Origin: Hymenopellis radicata
Lineage: Eukaryota > Basidiomycota > Agaricomycetes > Agaricales > Physalacriaceae
NCBI GenBank assembly: GCA_015501595.1
Contig: JADNRX010000126.1
Coordinates: 1 to 64,000, forward strand
Reading direction: 5' to 3'
DNA length: 64,000 nt
Each line of letters opens with the position of its first letter. The stretch's first letter is position 1. This document shows, one piece after another, positions 47,441 to 58,746 of this stretch. A model generated the notes under the pieces. The model ran no database searches, was not told the DNA's origin, and saw nothing but the letters and a program-made list of their open reading frames with translations. Made by a program: the position numbers and the translations under genes.

Positions 47441-47539
47441 GTCGAAGAAGTCGGGTTCCCGATTTGGAACCGGTAATGAGACGGGCCGGTCACGGGATCT
47501 GTTTTTGCCAAGGGTCTTACTAGGGGTATCTTCACGATG
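47441..47539 (-). repeat. Conserved block, inverted partner of 35444-35540
   Basis: On the minus strand the open frame extends beyond the block: ERIRIPKAVVLKQAVQNYG upstream and NREPDFFDAFELIPRARP downstream, stopping at 47354. This suggests a truncated coding fragment about 90 codons long, family unknown. 47303-47440 and 47640-48081 show nothing else supported; the latter is the GS2 promoter side. Confidence 0.55.
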
Positions 47540-48081
47540 TGTAGAGAGCGTCGACTGCTTCGCGGCTCCAACGCCATAGTTCTGAACCGCCTGCTTCAAG
47601 ACTACTGCTTTTGGAATACGGATTCTTTCATGTCTACGATGCGAGGTAGCCTCGCCGGCCTGGATTTTTCCTTGAGAAAAAGTGAGAATTGAATGTTCAT
47701 TTGCGAAGGTTTTTCTGACATCACGCTTCAGCGCGTTCTTCCCATCTAATTTGGTATTTTGGAATCAATAATTCTAAACTCAACGACGCCATGGGAAACA
47801 AGTCCTGCGCACGCACGTACACTAGCCGCGCGTCAAACAGACCCATTTAGGTATTCCCATTATTATTGAATTATTTGCATAACTATGTTCTAATCATCTG
47901 GCATTCCGCTCCGTCTTATCTGCCCTTTCTTCCGTTACCCACTTACCTGCAGTGCTTATACCGTTACGTTCTACCGACTGATTAGGATCGATGCCATCCA
48001 AGTCATCCACCAAATGGAAGCTCTAGCCTGAAACAACTCCTAGCACCTCTGACTACTACCCCCATCATTACCCCCATCATC

Positions 48082-49717
48082 ATGTCCTCCTCCGATCTCG
48101 CCGTTGGTATCCCCTACACCCCCTCCACTTTGGATACCCCACCGCCTGTGAAGCCCTCTGATCTCGCAGGTCTCGGCATATGTACGTCCCCACCCTGGCT
48201 CCGCATTCCACGTATCGAACAACGCTTGTCCAGCCTACGTCCGCGTGATATGGATCGACTTTACCAACATCACCAGATGCCGCGTCATTTCTCTGAAGCA
48301 CTTTCTCAAAATGATGCAATCCGCGCGGCCGGGTGTCGCGCTGGCCTTTGCCGTCATGAGCATGGTCGACCTGCGCCTCGCCGCGGGCGTATCCGCTGTG
48401 GGGGAATGGTTCTATGTCATCGATACGTCTACACTCAGAATCTGTCCGTACGAGGAGGGATTAGCCACGGTCATGGGCAATTTTCAGCACAAGGTTCCCG
48501 TACTTGTGAATGGATCCCTATCACTACAGGTGGACGTTTGTCCGCGGACTATCCTAGAACGTGTTGTTACGTGCGTCTTAGCTTCTCGATTGTTGTAATG
48601 CATCTAACGTGGTTTATAGATCCGCTAAACGCGACGCATCTGTAGAGTTTCTAGTGGGCTTCGAGACGGAATTCATTCTGCTCAAGTCTACTAGACCCAT
48701 CGGCGGTGCTCACGAGCACCTGTACGCAGCCTGCAACGGGCTCCTCACCGGCAGCGTAGAATCGCGTATACTGCGCGAGATTTCCGATTCTCTCATCGGC
48801 GGCGGTATCGATGTCTCCATGTATCATCCCGAAGCTGCACCAGGACAGGTAATGGGTCGCTCTATCAGTGCCTTCGTTTACTTACCCCCCCCCCCCCTAT
48901 AGTATGAACTCATTACCGGTCCTCTACCACCCTTACAAGCCGCCGACGCTCTCGTCTACACACGCGAAACCATCACCAACGTCGCAGCCAAACACGGCAT
49001 GCGAGCCACCTTCGCCCCACGCATTTATGCCCACATGCCCGGAAATGGCGCGCACATCCATATATCGGTCCACTCCACCAAAGGCCAAGTCAAGACTCCC
49101 GAGCGCATGGCGTCTTTTGAAGAATCCTTCCTCGCTGGTGTATTGAAGCACGCCAAGGCCATCCCGGCGGTTACGCTCCCCCTACCTGCTTCTTATCAGC
49201 GCATGACGGATGGAGTCTGGTCTGGTGGAACTTACATCTGTTGGGGAACGGATAATCGCGAGACGCCGATTCGGTTGACCAATCTTGAGTCTCCCTTGTC
49301 CCGGAACTTTGAGGTTCGCTTTGTCGATGCTACGTCTAATCCCGTATGTTTCCTCGCCTCATAGTCGTATTCAACTCTAACGTCGCGTGTTCCTAGTATC
49401 TCGCCCTCGCCATGATACTCGGCACAGGCGCCCACGGCATCAAGCACTCTGAGCCACTCGCAGCGAAAGACTTGAACGGGCTCTTGTCCGCGGCGCAGAT
49501 GACACCCGAGGATCGTGTGGCGTTTGGTATCACGGAGCGGTTCCCGTTGACTTGGGACGCGGCTAGAGAAGCTTTCGCGAAGGACGAGTTGTCCGAGGCT
49601 ATCCTGGGCAAGTCGGTGGTTAGCCATTATTTGTCGGTGCAAGAGCTGATGGCGGCTTCGTTGGAGAGCGAGTCTGACGAGGAGAAGAAGGCGACCAAGT
49701 TGGTGGAGTCCTTTTGA
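48082..49717 (+). CDS. Glutamine-synthetase-like protein (FluG/class-I type), GS2
   Basis: Five exons: 48082-48181, 48234-48570, 48620-48848, 48903-49343 and 49397-49717; 475 residues. Exons 2, 3 and 4 have exactly the lengths of GS1 (337, 229, 441 nt) and identical splice phases, so the genes are recent paralogues. Start MSSSDLAVGIPYTPS. Motifs: GFETEFILLKS, GNGAHIHISVHS, GGTYICWGTDNRETPIRL, RFVDATSNPYLALAMILGTG. Intron 3 has a run of 13 C before its acceptor. Against GS1, GSGAHTHIS reads GNGAHIHIS (same His kept). The enzyme should be an ATP-dependent ligase of the GS fold; substrate unknown. F-box copy G lies 0.7 kb downstream on the same strand. Confidence 0.9.
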
Positions 49718-50039
49718 TGTTTACCTCTCTCACATCATGATGCGGAATAGAAAGCAGCTGAGCATTGAAATATTGGTGTAGTGAATGTAGAGTAGCCACG
49801 TGGGTCAGACAATACCTGGTCGGCTTTGAAACGAAGTTTATCTCTCATGATCATGAACATAGGATTGTACGCGGGTGTAATTTTCTCCGAATTGAGGATT
49901 GAGAAGCAGTACAGCGTAAAGGGACGCGCTCGTGATCAACCGGCCCCGGTTCTCCCTTCTAACCATCATCATACCTTATCGTTAGTGTTCCCCCACCGCG
50001 TTGACTAGCAGCCCATCCAGCCGCTAATAAGTGCGTTCT
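49718..50039. other. GS2 3' region, no gene seen
   Basis: Spacer between GS2 and the leader modules of F-box copy G. Confidence 0.4.
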
Positions 50040-50407
50040 CGTCTTCACCGTCGTCATGCTTGTTTACACAGTTGACAGGCGCATTTGTCCACGCGGCGCT
50101 TATTTCTACCGACATCTCTCGATTCTCTCCCAACATCCTTCATCGCCGATCTAGTACAAACGTCCTTCTTCCTTCGAGTCTTTGTTACGGGCACCCGGTT
50201 CGTTTATACCTAATTTGTGGCACGCAGGCGCATTTGTCCACGCCGCGTCTGTACAACGGCGCCGACATCTCTCCCAACATCCTTCATTGCCGATCTAGTA
50301 CAAGCGTCCTTCTTCCTTCGAGTCTTTGTTACGGGCACCTGGTTGGTTTATACCTAAATCACACACGCTGGCATCTCACCCGCTATCAGAGATTGCGAGA
50401 CGCTTCT
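50040..50407 (+). promoter_or_regulatory. Duplicated F-box leader modules (copy G)
   Basis: Two modules, about 50075-50120 and 50222-50275, both with caggcgcatttgtccacg. A further repeated pair (tacgggcacc, gtccttcttccttcgagtc) follows each. In this copy the leader happens to be open in frame with the CDS from 50060, but other copies are not, so translation probably starts at 50408. Confidence 0.6.
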
Positions 50408-52102
50408 ATGGAATCAAAACGTTCTCCATGCGGGGCTCTCCCCCGTCGTAGCGCTCGTCTTGAACGCCAAGAACAAACCGCTATTCCTTTTCATCGCCTT
50501 TCCATGTCCAACCTTCCACCGACAGACCGAGAACTGTCCGATATCCAGACCACCATCCTCCCTACTCTTGACCAGGATATCTTGTCTGTCGATGCCGCCG
50601 TCACTGCAGCGCGGCTCGCTCTCGAGTCCCTTGAGCAAGAGCAGGACGCGCTGGTAAACATAAAACAGAATTATGAAAGTATCATTTCCACGCGACGTCG
50701 TATTCCCGCAGAGATCTGGTCTGAGATCTTCCTGTGTGGACATTTCTTGGAGTCCTTGGACTGGAAGGAAGTCTTTCATTGGCCTTCCCGCACCATTTGG
50801 CAACTCAGCCAGGTGTGCCAGACCTGGCGCAATCTTGCTTTCTCGCTCCATTCGTGCTGGTCGTCTATTGTGCTTGAATTCAAACAATTAGACCGGCCAG
50901 CATCTGAGCGGGATGTAGAGCTCCTAGCCTTTGTCCTCGAGCGCTCCCACCAGCATTTGCTGGATGTCACCATTCGCGATTACAACAATGACGATCTTCC
51001 TTTCATACGCCGTATGCGAGAGAAGGTGTTTGCAGAATCCCATCGATGGCGGACGGCGCATATTGAAGTCAACTCGGTTCTGTGCTCACCTCTTCGCGGG
51101 CGGCTGCCTCAGCTTGAACTCTTGGCTTTCAAATCCGTAGGCACTATGGACACTGGCATTATATCGGCTTTCAAGGATTGTCCCCGTCTGGTGGATGTAA
51201 TCCTCCGCGGAGGGGATCATCATATGGTCGAGTTTCCAGTGAAACAGATCACATGTTTGGGTTTGTACGATTATTCTCCTGTCCGTGATTTCCGAGCCTG
51301 TGTGGACTTGGTTAGCCAGTGTCCGTGGCTTGAAACGCTTTGTGTGCATGTTAAACCCGAGCACGCCCAAGACCCATTCCAACAATCCATAATCCACCCA
51401 TGCCTTCGCGAGCTGAGCGCGACCCATCCCTATCTCCTAGATTCTCTCACTCTGCCCCGACTGGAAGTCGCTGCTCTTGACGCGACATTTAGCGTTCCCC
51501 ATCCTGATACCCTCTACTCCTTCTATTGCCTCATCCGACGATCCAATTGCGCAAGCAATCTCACCGAGCTCCGGATTAAGTACACACCGTTAACTCTACA
51601 TCACTCTACACCCCATCTTCTCCTCGCCATTCTCTCTCAGACCACGGGACTTGCCGCACTGCAGCTGTGGACAACAGGGCTGGATTCCCAATACTTACCA
51701 GATGAGTGGAGTAGGACACAAATTATAGCAGTCGTGAAAGCTCTGGAGGTCGTCCCAGGGCACCACGTCGCTTTCCTTCCCCGACTAGCGTCACTCGACA
51801 TTGAGGTGGCTGGACATCAGATGGATTGTATTCCTTACCTTGAACCTCACCACGACTTTGTTGCTATGCTCAAAGGCCGGCATGCAGGCAACGAGGACGG
51901 GATATCAAAACTCGAGAAGTTTTGCTTTCGTCTATGTGCAAGCTGTGAAGAAGAGGTCTTGACTCAGCGCTCCGAGAACAACTTTCCTATCTTCAATGAT
52001 TATGAAACTTCTGTTCTTCGTGGTTTAACTGAGGATGGGATGTCCTTGGATATTCGCTATGACTGGGGTCCTTGGGGTTCTGGCTTTCGGTCTATGTTCT
52101 AG
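50408..52102 (+). CDS. F-box/LRR-like family copy G, intact
   Basis: 564 residues from MESKRSPCGALPRRS. The coil (ARLALESLEQEQDALVNIK) is followed by the F-box (IPAEIWSEIFLCGHFLES, WQLSQVCQTWRNLAFSLHSC) and LRR-like region (LRGRLPQLELLAFKSV, CPRLVDVILRGGDHHM, LDSLTLPRLEVAALDA, LLLAILSQTTGLAALQ), ending ETSVLRGLTEDGMSLDIRYDWG. The frame is continuous upstream to 50060, which would add 116 residues encoded by the leader; I prefer the internal ATG because it is conserved in all copies. Third intact family member. A GS fragment follows within 170 bases of the stop. Confidence 0.83.
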   Translation: MESKRSPCGALPRRSARLERQEQTAIPFHRLSMSNLPPTDRELSDIQTTILPTLDQDILSVDAAVTAARLALESLEQEQDALVNIKQNYESIISTRRRIPAEIWSEIFLCGHFLESLDWKEVFHWPSRTIWQLSQVCQTWRNLAFSLHSCWSSIVLEFKQLDRPASERDVELLAFVLERSHQHLLDVTIRDYNNDDLPFIRRMREKVFAESHRWRTAHIEVNSVLCSPLRGRLPQLELLAFKSVGTMDTGIISAFKDCPRLVDVILRGGDHHMVEFPVKQITCLGLYDYSPVRDFRACVDLVSQCPWLETLCVHVKPEHAQDPFQQSIIHPCLRELSATHPYLLDSLTLPRLEVAALDATFSVPHPDTLYSFYCLIRRSNCASNLTELRIKYTPLTLHHSTPHLLLAILSQTTGLAALQLWTTGLDSQYLPDEWSRTQIIAVVKALEVVPGHHVAFLPRLASLDIEVAGHQMDCIPYLEPHHDFVAMLKGRHAGNEDGISKLEKFCFRLCASCEEEVLTQRSENNFPIFNDYETSVLRGLTEDGMSLDIRYDWGPWGSGFRSMF

Positions 52103-52267
52103 ACGTGGTGGTGGCAGGCATCGGAGCCTGGTATTCTAGGGAATGTGGGTGGGTGCGGCGTAGAGTTTGTGGTGATGGATTCCCAACTTGTAAGTAGTCA
52201 AAACAATAGATTCGATTCTGTAATGCCCCTGCATCATCTCTGCCTTCAAGCTCGCCTGGCTGAAGAT

Positions 52268-52665
52268 GTTCCATTCGAAAAAAGCTTCCCTGCGGGCGTG
52301 TTGAAGAACGTCAACTTGAAATTCGTTGTGCTGTGACAGCCTTGCCGCTGTATAAACGAATGACGGACGGCGTGTGGCCCGGCGGGACGTATGTATGCTG
52401 GGGGACGGAGAATCGCGAGGTGCCGGTGCGGATGGAGGCTCCGATGTCGAGGACTTTTGAGGTGCGGTTTGCTGGATGGGACGGTTAATCCTCTACTTTC
52501 TATTCGTCCGCCAATATGCAATTGAGATGTACTCTAGTATCTTTCTCTTGCTATGATTCTCGGAGGTACGCGTGGATCGCGAGGAGCTCGTTATGAAGGA
52601 CTGTAAGGCTGCCGCAAGGAGTGCGACCCAGTTGCTAAGTGAAGAAGAGCGTGTGCATGTCTTGT
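52268..52665 (+). pseudogene. GS-like gene fragment (parts of exons 4 and 5)
   Basis: [14 protein letters not shown] (GS2 FEESFLAGVLKHAK), then in another frame [20 protein letters not shown] and ENREVPVRM, then [11 protein letters not shown], an intron remnant, YLSLAMILGG, and EELVMKDCKAAARSATQ matching EEPAMKDLSDVAAAEMT of GS1. There are several frame changes and the C-terminus is lost. It is joined directly to the trailer of F-box copy G. Confidence 0.8.
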
Positions 52666-53122
52666 TTGGCGTAGGTGGTAATCATAAATCTGTAATCTTC
52701 TTGCTTCTACCACGACAACGCGTCACTGTCAAGACATTTAAATCAGCTGAAGCTGAAAACGTTCGAGCCTCTGTGAATTCTCAGATCCGAAAATTGCAAC
52801 AGCTCGTCAATGACATGACATATGCAACCTCCCGCTACATCTCGACTTATACTTCTGACTGTCGCACCTGATCCTTGCCTATATAAAGTCGCCCACTCCC
52901 AGCGCCTAGCAACATGATGTCTGTCACAGCAAAATCGAAACTTTCCTACGCTAGCAATCATTAGGGCAGTACTACAATGGTAGTGCGAACGCGGACATGG
53001 ATTTAAATTGATGATTGGACAAACGAACACATATAAGCTAATGGCGCCACATTCCGGTGAGCACATCCGATCATATTTCATGATACGCCATATCTAGTAG
53101 TAGGAGGAAAGGCGCGCAATGG
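52666..53122. other. No gene seen
   Basis: Spacer between the GS fragment and the 3' end of F-box copy H. Confidence 0.4.
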
Positions 53123-54855
53123 TCATAGATCAAACCCATGAATATTATCAAACTGAATGCCCAAATTCATCCCATCCTCACATAATCCACAAAGAGCAGA
53201 AGTATCGTGACCATAGAAGAGAGCTTCATGTATACACAACTCATACATCTCGGGGCGATTGCGGTCATCGAGAAATGTTGTACGAAGACCAAAGTGGAAC
53301 TTTTCGAGTTTTGATAGCTCGACCCCATTGCCTGCATGCCGGGCTTTGAGCATAGCAACAAAGTCGTCGTGAGGTTCAAGGTAAGGAATACAGTGCAGGT
53401 CTGTATGATCAGTCACCTGGATGTCGAGTGACACTAGTCGAGGAAGGAAAGTGACAGTATGCCCCGGAACAACCTCTAGAGCTCTCATAACGTCCAACAT
53501 TTGTGTTACACTCCAATCATCCGGTGTACCGTATTCGTGAAATGGGTCGTCTTCTCGAAAATGAAGCATCGATGCCTCCAGCTGCAGTATAGCAAGTTTG
53601 GTGGTCTGAGAAAGAATGGAGAGGAGAAGATGAGGTTTAGAGCGATGCGGAGTTAAGGACACCCGCGTAATCCGGAGCTCGGTGAGATTGCTTGCACAAT
53701 TGGAACGTCGGATGAGGCAATAGAAGGAGTAGAGTGTAGTATCAGGAGTAAGATTACCAACTCTCTGGTCCAAAGCAGCTACTTCCAGTCGGGGAAGAGT
53801 GAGAGAATCGAGGAGATGGGGAAAGGTCGCGTTCAGGTCGCGAAGGTATGGGAGAGTTAGGGATTGCATGGTGAATGGGTCAGGCGCGCGCCCGGGAAGA
53901 TTGACACGAAGGCTCTCAAGCAACGGACACTGGCTAACCAAGTCCCCATAGGCTCTGAAGTAATCGGCCCTCCCGGGCCAACTGTCCCACAAACACAAAC
54001 ATGTAATCTGTTTCGCTGGAAGCTCGACCATACGAGGATCCGCTCCGATGAGGGTTACCTTCACCAGACGGGGACAATCATTGAAAGCCGATATGATGTC
54101 AGAGTCCATAGCGCCTACGGATTCGAAATCCAAGCATTCAAGCTGAGGCAGCCGCCCGCGAAGAGGTGCATACCGTAAATCGGGCCTGACATCGTGGTAA
54201 ACAACCAGACGCGCTGTCCGCCATCGATGGGATTCTGCAAACATCTTCTCTCGCATACGGCGTGCGAAAAGAAGATCCCCGTTTTCGCCATTGCGATTGA
54301 GAAGGGTGATATCCAGCAAATGCTGGTGGGAGCGCTCAAGGACAAAGGCTAGGATTTCTACATCCTTCTCAGAAGCTTGCCATTCTGAAGAGAAATCAAG
54401 CACAATGGATGACCAGCACGAATGGAGAGACAAAGCAAGATTGCGCCAGGTCTGACACACCTGACTGAGTTGCCAGATGGTGCGGGAGGGCCAATCAAAC
54501 TTTTTGTCGGAGTCCAAGGAATGTGCATACAAGAAGATCTCAGACCAGATCTCTGGGGGATACGACGTCGTGTGGAAATGATATTTTCATAATTCTGTTT
54601 GATGTTCGCCAGCGCGTCTTGCTCTTGCTCAAGGGACTCGAGAGCGAGCCGCGCTGTGGTGATTGCCGCATCGACAGACAAGATATCCTGGTCAAGAACA
54701 GGTAGGACGGCGGTCTGGATATCGGACAGTTCTAGGTCTGTCGGTGGAAGGTTGGACGCGGAAAGGTGACGAAAAGGGATAGCGGTTTGGTCTTGACGTT
54801 TAAGACGAACGCTACGCCGGGGAAGAGCCCCACATGGCGAATGTGTTGATTTCAT
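53123..54855 (-). pseudogene. F-box/LRR-like family copy H, one-base frameshift before the F-box
   Basis: Starts MKSTHSPCGALPRRS with an intact coil (ARLALESLEQEQDALANIK). In the G-run at about 54555-54560 one base is missing against copies E and F, so STRRRIPQ is followed by RSGLRSSCMHIPWTP and a stop at 54358. The proper frame resumes at the F-box end (YAHSLDSDKKFDWPSRTIW) and is open to 53123. Its C-terminus is more divergent than in other copies (HDTSALCGLCEDGMNLGI). A homopolymer indel could be a sequencing error; if so, this would be an intact gene. Confidence 0.82.
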
Positions 54856-54989
54856 AGAAGTGTCTCGCAATCTGTGATAACGGGTGAGATGCCAGCGTAC
54901 GCGCCCGAAGTATGTACTATAAACAAACCGGGTGCCCGTAACAGAGACTCGGGGTAATAAGGACGCACAAGATCGGCAATGAAGGATGT

Positions 54990-55085
54990 TGGGAGAGACG
55001 ATGAAGGATGTCGGAAGAAATAAGCGCCGCTCAACAGACGCGTCGTGGACAAATGCGCCTGTCAGATGTGTAAACAAGTATGACG
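54990..55085 (-). promoter_or_regulatory. F-box family leader module (copy H)
   Basis: Minus-strand module with cagacgcgtcgtggac and aatgcgcctgtcagatgtg, about 150 bases before the copy H ATG. Confidence 0.55.
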
Positions 55086-55499
55086 ACCGTGAAGACGAGA
55101 ACGTACTTATGAGCAGTGGGATGGGCTGCTAGTCAACGAGGTCGGGGAACGCTAACGATAATTATAAGGTATCGATGATGAGCTATGAGGAAGGTAATAC
55201 ACCCGACGGCGGCCGAGTTCTTACGGCGATGATGGTTAGAAGGAACAACCGTGGGCGAGTGATCATCGATCACGAGCGCTTCCCTTCCTGTCCAGCTCCG
55301 CAGACTCAGTCCTAGCGGATTGAGGGTGCCTTTGACCTCTTTAAGCTGTACGTTGAACGTTCACAATGGCCGTCGTCGTCGTGCATCACGCCGAGTTTTC
55401 TAAGTTCTTTTCGGTTTAGAGCTCACAATTGGAGGGGCTACGAATGCCAAGGTACAGTGCTTTATGTAATTGAGGGAGGTGGTATGCTGACTTCGAGGC

Positions 55500-56100
55500 G
55501 CAATGCAGGACCTCATCAAGACAGCATTCGAAAATGGCATCAACATGCGCTCTCCTGCTTTTCTGGGACCCGACTAAAGTTTCAACACAGGATTTTTCAT
55601 AGCTTTTCAGACCGCTGTACAAGAACTACGGGACGAGTCTTATGACTTTCTCCTCACCTCATGTGGGTCTTCTAACCGGCAAGGTGATGTTTCTCAAGTC
55701 ACGTCAAAGACGGGTCCTCCTGATCCAATAACCGGTAGTACAGCGATGGCCATGGGATTCCGCCACACTCGAGGCTCTCCGATGCGTAGTCCAAAGTTTT
55801 ATCTTACATCGCAGGACTCCTTCGACAGCCCGAAGGTCAGGCTATGATCGCCAACTTGGTCAAGGAGCTCACCAAGTTAGCAGAAGAAGGTGGGTGCTTA
55901 CTTCTAAGCATAACGCGAGCTTCATAGTATTTAGACCTCGGTAGCAAAGCATCTGAACACGGCCACTATCATTCTGGGTGCCAGCCGTCCGGAGCAGATC
56001 GTCGAGAATCTCAAGGCGTTTCAGGTTCCGGCGGTGTGCAGTTGACAGCGGAGGTTATGGCCAGAAGAGATTCTTAGGAATAAGCCGGAGGCTCCTGTAA
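55500..56100 (+). pseudogene. Aldo-keto reductase (Kv-beta type) remnant
   Basis: Pieces of the NADPH-dependent aldo-keto reductase family related to potassium-channel beta subunits, in order but in changing frames: DLIKTAFENGINM (55506-55547), LYKNYGTSLMTFSPHVGLLTG (55613-55683, less one residue), PEGQAMIANLVKELTKLAEE (about 55840-55890), an intron-like gap, then LNTATIILGASRPEQIVENL (about 55945-56015), and QLTAEVMAR with NKPEAP at the end. Most of the central barrel, including the catalytic region, is missing and stops are frequent. Clearly non-functional. Confidence 0.75.
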
Positions 56101-56438
56101 GTCGGATACCTAGTCAGACCTATTTAGCGTCCGCTTACTCCCTTCCGCAGATGTCTTGTGAATGTTTGTCGTTCTGCCCTTGATCCCATAGGTCGAGCTT
56201 GAATCTAGTAAAAACAACACGCATATGGTAGATTTCAAAATATAACAGACAAGACAAGACAACGATATGTGGCGTACAGAAAACTGTTTGTATAGTAAGC
56301 AAGATGATAGCAGGAGGAAGACGAGAGCGATATTTGTACAATTCGGAATGATAACTTCAGTAATATGGAAAGCATAACTCGATAGCAGTGAGAAAACTTT
56401 AAACGGGAAAACATTGGCGAGTCCATTGAAAATAGTTA

Positions 56439-57757
56439 TTAGTAGCGGACCATCGGTCCGTTACTGGTCCTGCCCTTCGAAGGGCAGTTGGCTTGAATAA
56501 ACCTGACGTGGCGGTAAGGGACGAACTCCTCGTCTCCCTCCTCCAACTCATCAATCTCCTCCTCAGACTCCGACGACCCACGGTCGAACATGTGACGGCC
56601 GACGAAGCGGTAGCTCTGCTGCGTGGACCGATCCAAAAGAGTAGAAGACGAGGGCGGGCTGAGGGAGCCGGTGGAGGATTGACCCCGATGGTCGCTGTAG
56701 GCGGAGTCGGAGGATGAGCTGGCTGAGGAGCTGCGGTAATAATAGTCATCGTCGGCACGGTCTGAGGGACGGGAGGTTCTTGGCCATTGATGGGAATATT
56801 CCCAGTGGGTGGGCGCAGGTGAGACGGACGGACTGCTGGACATGCGTCCCAGTCCCAGGGAGCTCGAGCTAGAAGGCGAGCGATACATCGACGTCAAGGG
56901 ACGCGGTCGCATCGGTGGAAGCTCTGGCAGCCTGAAGCGACCGTCGGCGCTCTGGGTGAACAACGAGCGGCGAGATTCACGGTCGTCTGCGCGCATCTCT
57001 GCGTCGAGGGTCGCGTCTCCCAACTTGAGGTCCTTGAAAGAAGGGAGAGGTTCGATGTCCGAGCCTAATGGCCTCGGCGGCGCAAAGTCATCATCGTCCT
57101 GTAATGCGGACCAGGCAGGCTCGTCCGACGCCGGCTTCCGTCGAGACGACGAGCGCTTCTTCCCGCCTTTGGGCGTGGGGGACGGAGGTTCGCTCGCGTC
57201 TTGCTCACGAGCGAGATAATAACGAGCGGTGTGATGAGGTCGATGGTTGTGTTTAGCCTTCTTGTGCCGAGTCAAGGTCGCGGGATCCGAGTAGCTTTTC
57301 TCGCAGGAGGGACAGGCAAAGGGCTTAACATCTTTGCTGTAAAGACAAAGCTACAATGAGGCTCTATAGAAAAGAGGTAGACGGTGAACACGTACTGTTT
57401 GGCGATGTGGACTCCTACGTTGTATTTTTGCAGCTCTTGGTAGTCGCAGAAAGGGCATTTATACATGCTACGGAAGGAGGCACTTAGGAGATGTCGCAAA
57501 CTGGTGGCTGAAGATAATGCTCACTGGTTTGCTCGTTCTTCCGGTGATAAATGCTGCTTCATATGGCGGCTCAAGTCGCCCGAGTTCACGGTTGAGTAGG
57601 AGCATCCATCAGCTGGACAAAGATGGAGCTTTCGAGCTGTTGTTGTTGAAGGTGGCGGCGAAAGCGATTGATAGTGGTTTCGTGGGGCTCTCTGCGAGTA
57701 AATAAAAGAGATCAGCATCCCAGCAACAAACGGGAAGGTGGATGGACCAACCGGCAT
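56439..57757 (-). CDS. C2H2 zinc-finger protein, three fingers
   Basis: Probable DNA-binding regulator. Three C2H2 fingers on successive exons: CPADGCSYSTVNSGDLSRH (exon ending near 57526), CPFCDYQELQKYNVGVHIAK (after intron gtgagcatt...ccgtag), and CPSCEKSYSDPATLTRHKK (after intron gtacgtgtt...ttacag, about 57335-57396). Splicing restores the final His of finger 2 (AKH). The rest is long and disordered: Ser-rich tracts (SSASSSSDSAYSDHRG), an acidic stretch (SESEEEIDELEEGDEEF), and a C-terminus RTSNGPMVRY at 56439. The start is uncertain: an ATG at 57757 is in frame, but an upstream exon is possible. Confidence 0.78.
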
Positions 57758-58746
57758 CGTGAGCGTTGGTCAGTTTAAGGATGGGAAAATATGAGCACAA
57801 TCGAAGATGATGGTCAAATCCAAGTTATATAGATGGCGGGGTTGAACAATATCCCAATTTGGCGATGCCATGCTGCATTTGTTTTCCGAAATGCTGTTCT
57901 TTTCCTTTGTGCCCGATTTGGTCAACTGCTGTAGACGCCAAAGGCCGAAGTAAATATTCGGGAAGAGGCGTTGACATCGAGTGCCTGTTCAAGGGATCCT
58001 CTGCGTTTCTGCTTTGAAACCGAACACTGGTCGGGGTGGTCATGCCACTCTAAACGTGGTTTGTCTGAGAGCATTGACAATCCTGAAACCTGCGGCGCTC
58101 ATAGAACAAAGAGAATCCTCCCTGTTACTCCTCTGGGACAATGACAATCAGTTCAGCATATTGATGATTGTTTGATCAGAAGGTCAAAATCCTACGCTTT
58201 CTCAAGACTTGAGATCGATAAAATCCCAGTCATCTACGGCCCTGTGTTAGCGTTTGGTCGTCGGCTGTGTCCTTTGCTGGCAGTTCTCGACGTCGCCACA
58301 AAATCCCCCCGAGTCGTTGGCAATCAAAGCCAACAAATCTGTGGGAAAACGGTGGTCATTTCGTTCCGATTAGAAAATGAGGGCTCAGCTGTAGCTGGCC
58401 ATGGCAATGGCAGCGTCCTAACAGGAAAGAACCGGGCAGGTCCCCGAAAGGTTCACGTGACTGCTTAGTAACTATATGGCGCAGAAATCGCAACAGCCTT
58501 ACAGTGAGGAGCTCTTTCAATGTGATGTAAGTGGTCCGAGCCCAATTTATGTCTGCTAGTCAGGCCTCAACTCGCAGTGCACTCAGACCGAGATGCAAGA
58601 GGGTTCGTAATGAGATTTCATTATGTCGTAGAATCTGCGACTACTAGCTACATTCATGTCGCTTGTATTTATTTGACGTAAAGAGAATCTAGATGTACGC
58701 GCTGCAGAAAACATCAGACACGAGCACACTGAAAAACAAATGCCAC
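57758..58746. other. No gene seen
   Basis: Small open frames only, none with recognisable features. Confidence 0.35.

Noticed and set aside
48886..48898. Run of 13 C as a possible assembly error or regulatory site
   Set aside because: It sits just before a splice acceptor where a pyrimidine tract is expected; exon phase is unaffected by its length.
50060..50407. Extra 116 residues at the N-terminus of F-box copy G
   Set aside because: Encoded by the leader modules, which are not open in frame in the other copies; the conserved ATG is at 50408.
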